This document shows positions 1-10,488 of a DNA stretch of 64,000 nt, piece by piece. Numbering within the stretch: the stretch's first letter is position 1; the number at the start of each line of letters is the position of its first letter. Source of the DNA: Macrotrachela quadricornifera (taxonomy: Eukaryota; Rotifera; Eurotatoria; Philodinida; Philodinidae); the NCBI GenBank assembly GCA_022393335.1, contig JAJEKB010000944.1:78851-142850 (forward strand), in the 5' to 3' direction. Position numbers and translations under genes: made by a program. The notes beneath the pieces are model-generated. The model ran no database searches. It was not told where the DNA came from and was given only the letters and a program-made list of their open reading frames with translations.

Positions 1-101
1 GTGGATCATAATAGATGAACAAAGTTGACAAAAATTCGATGATATTAAATATATATTTATATATACGTATTCTATGTAGAAAATCTTTCATATGAACATA
101 C

Positions 102-363
102 CGAATAAAGTTGTATCTGTTGTCGACGATGATGCTGTACCCTTATTAAGAAATATAACAGACACAGCAATGACGCACGTGATTATTGCTGCAATAACAA
201 CTGTCGATATTATGATAAAAGTTCGTTTTTGTTTCCAGTTAATTCTTTTTCTAAATAAATTTAAACAATAATCATAGTAGTCCAAATTGTTGATTATATA
301 CCTCCTTGTTTTAGATGGAACTGACCGCAAACTTTCCACGCTCAGTTCGATATTTGACAACAT
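102..363 (-). CDS. First exon of a single-pass membrane protein, cut by the window edge
   Basis: The ATG at 363 opens an exon of about 87 codons with a charged N-terminal part of about 47 residues (several Arg/Lys, a YYDYC stretch) and then one strongly hydrophobic segment of about 22 residues (residues 48-70), followed by a Ser/Thr-rich stalk. This is the layout of a type II membrane anchor. The reading frame reaches a stop at 88, but a GTATGT donor begins at 101, so the exon most likely ends at 102 and the gene continues beyond base 1. No acceptor giving a normal-length intron is visible inside the window. I do not recognise the family; the ectodomain that would identify it lies outside. 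Confidence 0.5.
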
Positions 364-2791
364 AGTATCTCTCTATCGAATATAGCTAAAAGTGTATGTT
401 TATGTGAATGTCAAATTTTTTTATTTCAAGTATGATGTAAATTACTAAAATAACTATAGCAATTGTGATTATTTTATGTAGATATTTTAGTCCTTCATAC
501 ATAAATGTTTGTTCACAAACATGATTCATCATATGTAACTTTTATTTATACATGATCTTGTCTTTTTATATAATGAACAATATTGAAAGACAAACGGAAA
601 AGTCATTCTTAGAGAAATATTTAAAAAAATCAAATGTTAACAATAATATTAATTTATTATTAGTATTATTCATAAATTTCTTATAATTATCCCAAGCCCA
701 GTTGATAGAGAACAATGAAAGAGATATTGATTGAAATATCAGATTAGATTGTGTAATAAAAAGGTGATATTCGAGCAAATTTCATGAATATCACTGTCAG
801 AGCTTGTATAAATGTACATCTTTCAGATAATCTTATCTTTCATTTGAATCAATAGTTTTTCACTCCATACTATTTAGTAAGAGCTTAAGGAAAAATTGTT
901 CGTGCGATATTTTAGATAATCACGAGATTGGATAGTGTGTTTGCCATGGACGAAAAATTCTCCAATAATGAAGTAAATTTATTCTCCTTTATCGTCACTC
1001 CGAATAAGATTAGCTACTTTATAGAAAAGAAAATAATACTATTTATCGGTGATATTTCGAAGTTGTAAACGAATCTATACGTACAACACTCAATTCCGTA
1101 CTGCTGTAAACAGTTAGTTTTGATTGTGTTTTGCCATTTTTATAGAAATTATCTATGATATTATTTGTAGAGACTGTAATTATCTTTCTTGATATAAGGT
1201 AGAGAATGCATAGTATAGACTAGATCTAGGAGTTGATTAACTTACTCTGTTTGGTATTTTCGACATAGTAGAGCAATAGATCTTAATTAAGTTTGCTTTT
1301 TTATCTAGTACTCACAATACACAGATAATACTGGTAATGATTATTATACTAGATAATAGCAACTTGTACCTTCAACTATAACAGACGACTGTTCTGTAAT
1401 AGCGATTAAAAGCACTTATTATGTGAACGGATGGTATTGTTTTTCTTTCAATCCAGTAAGATTTCTTGTTCGGCTCACCTTGGATAAACATATTTTGCAA
1501 AGATCAACACTCATTATATCGATAGAGGACAAAATAACAAAAAATTGACCTCATGTTTTACTCAAAGAATGTATCGTTTTTCTAGTGTTTCTGTAGCTTA
1601 TGTTTTTGATGTGTTTTCATATATTAAGAGAATCTATACCATTAATATCCACCCAAACAGTTAAATATTTCTATACTATTCTGATTAAAAACAAAATGTG
1701 ATTTCGTATAAATGATTTGCTGGTTATATGCAATAAAATCACATGTTAAAATTGGTAATTAGTATATACTTCTAAATACTATTCAAAAACTATTGGTAAA
1801 ATCTATTTACTTCAATGCTAGCTTTGACTAATCTTTTAAATGATCAATGATAAAAATTTTGCTTTCTATCTAGTTTTTATAATTAATCAATATAAAAAAT
1901 ATTCAATGTGGTTAATAATAATGATGCAGACTTTCATCTATAATGGCATGTTTTGTTGCTATCGACACTTAAAAATACTCATTATAGAGATAAATATTTT
2001 TGTTTTTTCTTCTGATCGATATAATTTTCTCATTCTTTACATTGTTTAAACATTTGTTTGGTTTAAAGGTGTATAATATCATCATTAACAATTTATGATG
2101 TCTACATACCATCTCCTTGAACTTTGCACAGTAATATAAAGAATTTTTTATTCTTTATTTAGCTATTAACATGCTACAAAAATACATTTGTATGGTCGTC
2201 AAAATATAGTCAATCCTTTTATAGTATTAGAAAAAGGAGTTACGTTAACGATCATCCGCTTATTATATCTATAAAAAGATTCAGTTTTATCTTTATGAAT
2301 GTAACTGATTTAATAACAATTTTTGATTGTGAAAAATCATAGAGAATTTATATTGTGTTCATAGAATTATTGTTTCCATAGAAGAATTATTCAAATAATA
2401 TTTCATTTTCTCATAGTCGAATAAACACAGCAAAGAGTAACATTAGTTATATCAGATACAGACAAAGAATAATAATAAAAAAAACATTATTCATACTCTC
2501 TCGAATGAATATGTCGTTTGTTTTTACATTCTTTCAATTTTAATGTTTGCTGTTCTTTTAGATTTTACTAAAATAAGGTCATTATTATTATTATTATTAA
2601 ATTCGCATATGAAAAAAAATGTTTTTAATGCAAATGTTAACAAAATAAAATCAAGATTATCTTAGAAGCAATACAATCAACTCCTCAATTTTTTCCTGCC
2701 AAAATTGTAAAGTTCAGATATTTATTCATAATAAAGAAAAACCATTTATATAAAATTTAATAGTTTATAAGTCTTTTAATTTATGATCGAT
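364..2791. other. Long intergenic stretch, no gene seen
   Basis: AT-rich sequence with only short chance ORFs (for example at 566-778 and 1840-2049, neither with protein-like composition). It contains a short ATT microsatellite near 2581-2600. I see no RNA gene, repeat element or conserved coding exon. Confidence 0.6.
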
Positions 2792-5065
2792 TCAAACCAA
2801 TGTACCATAACATTCATCACCATAACATTGAGGACTTGGATAAGTATTTGGTACAATTAAAGTTTGTGTTGTTAGTTTTAATTCTGTATTACTAGGTCCA
2901 GGAAAAGTTACTTCAATAAAAGCACCATTCCACGTACCATTCGGTGGATTAGGTACTGTAAGAGAATAAACAGAAAGTAAACGAGTATATATCTAGAACA
3001 TAAATGATTATAAGTTCAAAATACAGATATTCATATGAATTACTTCCGTTTTAACAGGTGTATTAATCCAAGTAATAGGATTAGAAACAACCTGTCCTGA
3101 TGTTAAATTAAGTCTAGCTCGTCGAAAATCACGTCTAATAAAAATATTTCAGAAGAAGAAGAAGCAGAATTAAAATTTTTATTCTTTACTTTGTACCATT
3201 GATAGTACGAGCAATATAACCTGTAACATTAGTTGGAACTGGTCGATCAAAGACAGTAGCAATAAATGCAACAATTTTTCCATGTGTTTGATTTGTTGTT
3301 CTCAGCCAACTAAATATTGGTAAACTTCGTTTCTATAGAAATAAATTTCATTATTACTAATAAAATGAAAACTTATATATATTAATATTCACATCACAAA
3401 TACTCAAATAATAACTAAGTAAACTTCCTTCATATCCTGTTAGTGCATGTCCAGTATTTGGTATTCGTCTAGAGAAAAAAACATATTTTATCAAATTTTA
3501 ACATCAATTTTTCTAATTATTTACCTAAGATGTGTACCAAACATTTTAACTGTTACTAATTGTAATGGTGTCCAAAAATAATCCTTTGAAAAATTAATAA
3601 ATAAATCATAAAATATTACTTCAAAAAAAGAAAAGAAACATTTACTTCACTATCCGGTAGAAAAAATTCATCACTTGATCCTTGCAATTGAAATATTCGT
3701 AAATTACAATATCGACAAAAATAATCTATTAATAACAAATAAAATCAAATTGAATAGAAGATTTTTTATTTATACGATATGGATCAATAATCTTAGCCAT
3801 TTTAGTTAAATATGGATTGTCTAAATTACGAGTAATATTATTATCATAATAATCTTTGAATGCAAGTGTCCATCCACTAAGAGACTATTAAAAAAGAAAA
3901 AAAATTCTTTTTTTTATACTTTACGTTTTGATCAGATACGTACTCGATAATGTCCTTTCATATTCTAAATAAATAATTATTATAAGAGTAATTATTTTTA
4001 TTAATTTCTCACCGCTTGTACATTAAGTATATCCATAACAATTGGAATAGCTGCAGAAATACGAGTATTATCTACTGCAGCTGCCAACCATGCTATAATT
4101 GAAACGAATAGATCATATATGTATATATTCATATTAAAAAACACATACTTGCCCATCCACGCTATTAAATAAAGATTTATTCATATTAAAATTACAAAAT
4201 CTATCTGAAAATTTACCTTCGAACCACCAGCTACAACAAATTTTTCTGGTACAGAAATATTTCTTTGTCGAAGAAATTCTTGAATAGCATCCATAGTTCG
4301 TATGACTGCCTATTATTAATATAATTAATAAAATACTTTTAAATAATATCTTCTACTTTTGTCATTGGAAGTTGATATAATATATTTGGATTACTTCCAT
4401 TTGTTTGTAGAAATTTATTCCATGTCCATGCAATTGCTGCATCTTCTGTACGACTTGCATTTGTTGGATCATCCTATTCATTCAAATAAATATAATGATC
4501 AAGTGACAAAAATGAAAGAAAAAACATACCCAAAAACGAATTGGTTGATTAGGAACCTGATATAAAACAGCAGCAATACTACCTGAATTCACTGTAACCC
4601 ATGAAACAGAACTACTAGTTGGTGGTCTAGTTAAAAGACATAAAATAGGAAATAATATTAGAATACAGTAAATATTTGATACTTACGTAGCAAGATTATT
4701 ACTTCCTTCGACTAATAAAAATGCCGTTTTCGGACGTTGAAAAACGCTTGGTACAGCAATTGTTACATAATGCCACCAAATTGAACGTGTAGAAAATGAA
4801 TCTTTAATAAAATCGTTTAAATTAATATTAACAAATTTCAATGAATTCTTTTACCATTTAACCATTGTTGTGAAGTCACATTGAGTACGTAAAGTGTAAA
4901 ATTTGATTGTGAATATGTTTGTAAAAGTTGCCAATTAAATACAGAATCTGGTTGATTAATATAATTATCAAGTGGTGTTTTACCACAAATATTAATTGGT
5001 ATTGAATGATATATATTAAATAATAATACCAATGTAATAACGAAAAGAATATTTTTTTCATACAT
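2792..5065 (-). CDS. PhoPQ-activated pathogenicity-related (AprA-like) secreted hydrolase, copy 1
   Basis: Fifteen exons joined by GT...AG introns give a 501-residue protein (1506 bases): 4855-5065, 4687-4801, 4530-4626, 4357-4473, 4217-4309, 4149-4161, 4013-4092, 3944-3964, 3776-3884, 3646-3725, 3525-3583, 3393-3468, 3190-3332, 3044-3134, 2792-2992. A signal peptide starts at the ATG at 5065; this start matches that of the paralogue at 12771, whereas an upstream in-frame ATG at 5113 would spoil the signal peptide. Family landmarks are TPLDNYI and a Phe-Asn-Trp near the mature N-terminus, SIWWH, the nucleophile-elbow segment GGSKRGW, the acidic segment DEFFLPDS and a GHAL histidine, as expected of an alpha/beta-hydrolase of the PhoPQ_related family. 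That family includes Dictyostelium AprA (autocrine proliferation repressor A) and Salmonella PqaA. The RGW motif is on a 13-base microexon. The substrate is unknown. Mostly bacterial and amoebal relatives suggest old lateral acquisition followed by intron gain (inference). Confidence 0.88.
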
Positions 5066-6099
5066 ATTTGAATATAAAAGTAATTTTTTATTAATTTTCC
5101 TTTTATAGACCAATACCTTTATTTATATTTTTAAGTTCGATAAAAATATTCTTTACGTGAGTTTACCGTTTGATACAGTATAAATTATATTATTACTCTG
5201 TTTTTGAATTTGTTCGTAAAGTATATAATAATAAGAACGGACGAAGGGTAATTTCAATATTGCGCAGCTGTGTATTTTCAGAGTGAAGTGGATCATTGAT
5301 TTTTTTTCTTTATGTTATTACTATAGATTTTAGACTGTTTACATCATGTTATACATAGGATCAGTTATTTATCTGTTCATATGGAACTATAATCATCCTA
5401 AACATTATTATCCAAATTAATATTGAAACTACTTTGTATCATTTAAGCAAATTGAAAAGAAATTTATTCGTAATTTCCAAGCAGGCAAAGAAAATATACA
5501 AAGTCTTATTACGTATATGAATTTAGTAGAATGACAAAGTATCAAAAGGAAAAAAATCACAAGTGATATTAATATGATTCAAGACTAACTTTATTCATGT
5601 ATAAGTAATACATACAAATATTACTGTGAATTATTCACGCAACGTTGGCAAGAGTGTGTGTTAAAGCTGTATTAATAGCACTTTTAATATTTTTTTCTTT
5701 ATACCAAATACACTCTATTTGTTTATTGGGATTTTGAATTTATATCTAATTTGTAAAGATAACTCACAATTGTCATCTGATTATAAACATTTTCACAATT
5801 AAAACTAAAATCAATTTTACAGATTCAGTATATATTAATTTTTCCAAATTCTATTTTAAATATTTCAGCATCAATTTCATCTAAAATAAAGTTCTTATTA
5901 TACAACTCAAAAATACGTAAAGCAATTATAATTGTTTAACTATTTTTCGACTCTTTGTATATGTATGTCAGATAACTATATCTGAATCAATTTGTTTTCA
6001 GTATAGATGTAACACTAAACTAGATCGAATTACAGATCAGGTAGTAGTGATCCTCATTAAAAATTAACATTGACAATAAAAATTAATATAAAAACATTC
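5066..6099. other. Intergenic, no gene seen
   Basis: AT-rich spacer between the PhoPQ-related gene start and the 5S rRNA gene. It should hold the promoter of copy 1, but I see no clear motif. Confidence 0.5.
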
Positions 6100-6218
6100 G
6101 CTTACGGCCATACCACGTTGAATACACCAGTTCTCGTCCGATCACTGAAGTTAAGCAACGTCGGGCTCGGTTAGTACTTGGATGGGTGACCGCCTGGGAA
6201 TACCGAGTGTCGTAAGCT
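6100..6218 (+). rRNA. 5S ribosomal RNA
   Basis: A complete eukaryotic 5S rRNA of about 119 bases. The 5' end GCTTACGGCCATACCACG pairs with the 3' end GTGTCGTAAGC to form helix I. The internal promoter region (A box, then the C box around GGATGGGTGACCGC) and the loop sequence CGTCCGATCACTGAAG are typical. A run of T follows at 6218-6222 with a second T run just after, as expected for RNA polymerase III termination. Only one copy is in the window, so this is a dispersed rather than tandem copy here. Confidence 0.96.
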
Positions 6219-7059
6219 TTTTATCTTTTTTTCTTGTTATTATTCTATATCACTATCGATTCAATCAAGTTTGATATACTCTTCTTTTCAAAAAATTAAA
6301 AACAAAAAGAATTACAGTTAATAAAGCTATGTATATTTTTTTTACATTTTTACATACATGTAGAATTCGAAGGCTTTACTCGCATATTCGAGTATTCAAT
6401 TATTGACAGTTTTGAGGGAGCAACAGGCAAAACCACGCAGCACTAGATGAGGGATCCCAGCACCACAGCATCAGATGAGAGTGAGACATGATTGATCAAT
6501 ACTTTGACTAGTCAAAATTGACATGCTTGGATGCTCTTTCTGATCTCTGTTGGAGAGTGAAAGCCGTAAGTTTCTACCTTGTTCTTATCGAAATTTTTTG
6601 CAATAGTACCTATGAGCGTTTAACATTTGGACATTCACTAGTTCCATAACAGCTCATTGGATTTCGATGCAACATTTACCACGGATAACTAAAGTACAAA
6701 GCTACAAAATGAAATCCACTCTTGTACATAAAGTTTTTTCCTTCCTGAGTTTTGAAGTTCACAATGAAGACAGACCGCGTACATTATAACTATCTTATAT
6801 TTCACACAATCAGAATGCAGATACTGTCACTGATTCAGCATCCATTGCGAACTATATTATACGCTAGCTTTTAGATCTACAGCTCGTATTGTGATTGAGA
6901 TTTAAGAAGGATACTTTTGGTCGGTAGCCTAGGTACTTATCAACCATGATAAGCTCGTTTTCACTCTTAAGATGACATAAGTGTTCTACAAATGAATTCA
7001 AAATCTTTAGAATCCTGTTTATTAATTCATCGAGTTTAAAGCAAAATAGTAAACGTTCA
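6219..7059. other. Intergenic, no gene seen
   Basis: Spacer between the 5S gene and an unrecognised ORF. It is less AT-rich than its surroundings, but I find no coding frame, tRNA or repeat. Confidence 0.5.
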
Positions 7060-7587
7060 TCAAATACAATAGTTTTTACATTTTTCTTTGACGACGGTTT
7101 TTATAATATTTTGTTCAAATAATTCCAGTTCACGTTGTCTGCTGGTGTAAGAGCCTCGTAGGTTATATGTACTACTATTAAACTTCAGAGTTCCGTCGAG
7201 CTCTTGAGAAAATCCAGAAATCACCACGAAATCTTTCGATTCTCCATATAGCCTATAGTACCAATTGTGCAGTTGCTGATGTCGTGTTTCTCCAGTGTTT
7301 GATTGATAGTCATAACACGCTTGGCAGAGCAGAAGAACAATATTTTTATATTCTTTGTTAGACGGATATAAAACGAGGCCTGTCTTTGTTCGATTGCATG
7401 AACAGTTGTGAGAAGACCATCCATATCGCTTAGACAATACGACAGTTTTACTAGTCTCATTTGTTTGGTCGGCGTAAAATTCTTTGTCAGAGCCTTGATA
7501 AACTGGGCGGGGCATAGCGTGTGGTTCAAATATTAGTCTAGCATAAAGAAGAAACTTAGAGTTATCCAAACATAGTGGCGGAAGCAT
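7060..7587 (-). CDS. Unrecognised ORF whose first codons lie in a transposon end
   Basis: An open frame of 175 codons with ordinary protein composition, five cysteines in its central and C-terminal parts (CSC near residue 63, CQAC near residue 90, CKNYC at the end) and no clear signal peptide or membrane span. I cannot assign a family. The ATG at 7587 and the following LPPL codons fall inside the terminal inverted repeat of the mariner element beginning at 7575, so this start is probably not ancestral. Bridging the element at its TA target keeps the frame open to an ATG at 8572, preceded by an in-frame TAA. So the ORF probably existed before the insertion and was split close to its start, or is the last exon of a longer gene. 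Confidence 0.4.
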   Translation of the reverse strand: MLPPLCLDNSKFLLYARLIFEPHAMPRPVYQGSDKEFYADQTNETSKTVVLSKRYGWSSHNCSCNRTKTGLVLYPSNKEYKNIVLLLCQACYDYQSNTGETRHQQLHNWYYRLYGESKDFVVISGFSQELDGTLKFNSSTYNLRGSYTSRQRELELFEQNIIKTVVKEKCKNYCI

Positions 7588-7924
7588 CCTTTTACTTATA
7601 GAAAGCTGAAAATTTTTTTCTTTTTTATATAAAGATAGAAAATCTCTTGCTCTATCTTTCTATGCTACTTAAGCGATATTCAACTGGTATCATAATAATA
7701 AAATTTCCATAAGAACTTTTTTGCCCAACTCCACCTGATAGTAACAGTGTATATTACCATCGATATGCATTCCCTCTTTATTTTTTCTTTCACTTTCTTT
7801 CATCATCTTCTCATCTCTTCTAATGATAACTAGCCATTCATATATTTGACAGTGGAGAAAAAGTAATCGTGGTGAAACCAAAAAGAAATACACAAACAAA
7901 TTCCACATGTGTTTATTTCATCAA

Positions 7925-8160
7925 ACGTTCAAAATAACTACCTTGGTTTTTCATACGCAATAGCATTCATTGAGTCTATTTCTCGAAGCTTTTTCTGTAT
8001 TCTTCTTTATTCAAAGAATACATAAAATTGGTCACAGCGTCATTTAATGATTCTGACTCACTTTGATCGGTCAAATTTTCTTTGATTTTATCGAATAACC
8101 TACAGTCATATGGTGATAAATCTGGATAGTTGAGTCGATGTGGTATATATAAACGGCTAA
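7925..8160 (-). pseudogene. Mariner transposase C-terminal remnant
   Basis: On the minus strand the translation shows PDLSPYDCRLFDKIKENL, matching the third catalytic-acid region of mariner transposases (consensus SPDLAPxDxxLF). It is followed by a helical stretch and, after one frame change near 7945, by GSYFER, the usual mariner C-terminus (GxYFE). The first two catalytic acids and the helix-turn-helix domain are missing and the frame is broken, so it is inactive. It lies inside the TA-flanked element and reads in the direction expected from the terminal repeats. Confidence 0.78.
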
Positions 8161-8222
8161 TTATTACACAAGATAAGAAAGTGATGAAAGAAAGTAGAAG
8201 AGAAAAAAATGAAAAGAAACAG

Positions 8223-8412
8223 GAGTGTATCATATCCAAGATTTTGGAGATGCAACCACATCTGTGGGAGATGTCACATCTGTTCGGAGAGATGCCAGTG
8301 TGAGTGTAGAGATACGCATTTCTAGAGGAAACCTTACATTTCCACTGCCGGATGACTACATCTCTCGTAGATGTGGCTGCATCCACAAAATCTTGAATAT
8401 GTAACAATACTC
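8223..8412. mobile_element. Foldback element, family copy A, nested in the mariner element
   Basis: The two ends are inverted repeats of roughly 50-55 bases: one starts with a GTGTATCATATCCAAGATTTT-like end, the other reads ATATTCAAGATTTTGTGG on the opposite strand, and both continue into short GAGATG/CATCTC palindromes. Copies B (55918-56134) and C (61848-62254) share the ends and the GAGATG/CATCTC interior. No coding capacity and no clear target duplication. Confidence 0.72.
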
Positions 8413-8700
8413 AAGTTTTATTGTTATGATATCAGTTAAATATTGATCAAATAGCATGGAAAAATAGATCAAGAGACACTCTATTTGTTCATAAAAAAAA
8501 AAAAAATTTCCATTTTTCTATAAGAAAGAAAGGTGTCTCCGCCACTACCTTAAGTACAAAAATAATGTGCATGAAAATGAGAGGTTACCAGAAAATGCGA
8601 AGCGTGAAAAAAGCCTTAAAGAGCTAATAGATTAGGTATAAAAGAAATAAGAGGTAGGAAATAAAACTTATTGTGTTAAAGCATCCTTGAAGAAAAAGAA

Positions 8701-8842
8701 TATATATGTTGCAGTAGAAATTAAAATTCACTAGAATTTAAAATTCTACTATAGGAAAAATTAAAATTTTAATTTCTACTAGTAGAATTTTAGTAGAATT
8801 TTAAATTCTACTGAATTTTAGTTTCTACTGCAACATATATAT
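8701..8842. repeat. 142-bp near-perfect palindrome
   Basis: TATATATGTTGCAGTAGAAA at 8701 is mirrored by TTTCTACTGCAACATATATA ending at 8842. The interior is built from further TAGAATTTTA/TAAAATTCTA inversions, so the whole segment can fold into one long hairpin. It looks like a miniature foldback element. It directly precedes the 121-bp tandem repeat. Confidence 0.85.
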
Positions 8843-8844
8843 AC

Positions 8845-9207
8845 AAGCATGACATCAAAAGGAAAAATACAAGTGAAATACATTTTGATCATAGCAATAC
8901 TTTAATACTGACAGGAAAGAATGAAAGGAGAAAATGCATAAGTCATACCAAAAATGTATGCATTTAAGCATGACGTCAAGAGGAAAAATACAAGCTAAAT
9001 ACATTTTTATCATAGTAATACTTCAATACTAACAGAAAAAAACGAAAAGAGAAAATGCATTCGTCATACCAAAAATACATACATTTAAGCATGATATCAA
9101 AAGGAAAAATACAAGTGGAATATATTTTGATCATAGTAATACTTCAATACTGGCAGATAAAAACGAAAATAGAAAATACATGCACTATACCACTATAAAA
9201 AATTCAT
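8845..9207. repeat. Tandem repeat, three copies of 121 bp
   Basis: Units begin with AAGCATGA at 8845, 8966 and 9087, exactly 121 bases apart. Each carries TCAAAAGGAAAAATACAAG (with small changes), a GATCATAG..AATACTT block, and the sequence CATACCAAAAAT near its end. The third copy is the most divergent. No open frame runs through the array. Confidence 0.85.
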
Positions 9208-9514
9208 CCTATCTTAAATATTTATATTTAGTCTTCAATAGAAATTACTTAATAGCTGTGATTTTTGTCTAATGATTTTGTTTTATAACTGTGATCTCGA
9301 TTTATTAACTTTTTAAAGAAACATTTTATTCAAATATTCAATATCTAACTTCGCAAACATTTTGACTATCGAAAATCTATAAATTAATTCAGCGTTCAAT
9401 ATTTTCTCTTAGCAACCAATTTATTTATTGAGCAAATACGAATTTAATTTGGCAAAAATCAACTTAGCATTTCAGTACTTTTACTTACCAAATAAATTGT
9501 CGCTTTATAAAAAT

Positions 9515-10100
9515 GTAGCACTTTCCATTTCCTGAATTGACTATTGAAGATCGAGAAACAATATGATGCCATTAAAAATCGCTTGAATTTCTGCAGAAGG
9601 TACAAGAAACATTCAATAATCGTTTGTTCAAAAAACTACTTAGCATTAATCAAAAGTGGTTGCCTATTAATGATTCTGATGATGATCAAGTATTGGAATT
9701 TAATTGCGATTCACACGATTCATATGATTGGGAAAGCTAATTGTAGCAATTATGTACCATCATTGTTTGGTAAAGACAACAATTTTATTTGACTTTTTAT
9801 TATTCTCGCTATTTACTGAAGCAATCAATTTCAATTAGCACAATCTATTACAAATGAAAATCAAATTTTTACTCAACAAGGTTTACCTCGAACAAAAGTT
9901 TAAAAATGAATGAATGAAGAAGATCAGCAAGTAATTGAAGGGATATTCCATTATCTACCTGAAAAATTTCATCCTCACCTCATGAAAGTCATGATTTGTC
10001 TAATAATCCTTGGCATGGAAAAATCAAAGTTCGATAAAAACTCAAATGGTTACAAACATATGGTAATCAATCATAATTTTAATATGAAAAAACCCTAAAC
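9515..10100 (+). pseudogene. Decayed coding remnant, unrecognised
   Basis: In one forward frame (about 9522-9740) there are coding-like runs such as HFPFPELTIEDRETI and WLPINDSDDDQVLEFN, interrupted by TGA and TAA near 9564-9572. A second stretch (about 9838-9990) reads LAQSITNENQIFTQQGLPR and then, after two stops, a Glu/Asp-rich segment with IEGIFHYLPEKFHPH. An acceptor-like TTTCAATTAG precedes the second stretch. Composition suggests a former two-exon gene that has lost its frame. The family is unknown, and chance cannot be excluded for the second part. Confidence 0.35.
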
Positions 10101-10488
10101 TAAATAATCATTCTAATTTATACTCAATTATTAATTACTTTGTATGAAAGACTATACGATCATTGTTTCATATGATTTATTGTTACGGTCGTTAAAGTAT
10201 GCTTTGTATATGAATACATTTATGTAGAAATAGAGATGTATTTTGAATAAATATTATTTGAATTGTTAAATCGAAACAAAAGTCTATCTTGTCTTTAGCA
10301 CATTGTGCTCGAAAGTTTCATTCATAATTTTATTAATTACTATTACACATGAAAGATTCTCTGATAAATATTACTCTTGATCTTTTTCATTTTAAGACAT
10401 AGAATAATTGAGCACATTCGTTATTTCTCTACATCATATATTATTAAAAAATATTTAATTTAAATAATTATTCAGTTTAAAAAAAAAT
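10101..10488. other. Short intergenic spacer, no gene seen
   Basis: AT-rich sequence downstream of the stop codon of PhoPQ-related copy 2; it probably includes that gene's 3' untranslated region. Confidence 0.5.

Larger units (their letters stand above)
7575..8545 (-). mobile_element. Decayed mariner/Tc1 element with TA target duplication
   Basis: The outer ends are inverted repeats: GTGGCGGAAGCATCC at 7575 and, reading inward from 8545 on the other strand, GTGGCGGAGACACC. Similarity continues for about 50 bases through a TTATAGAAA block and an A/T-rich tract. TA dinucleotides flank both ends (7573-7574 and 8546-8547), the target duplication of mariner/Tc1 elements. The inside holds the C-terminal part of a transposase. 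The N-terminal part is gone and a foldback element sits in that area, so the copy cannot move on its own. Confidence 0.8.

Noticed and set aside
7690..7908. 72-codon ORF within the mariner element
   Set aside because: It lies downstream of the transposase end and matches no transposase part; most likely non-coding element sequence.
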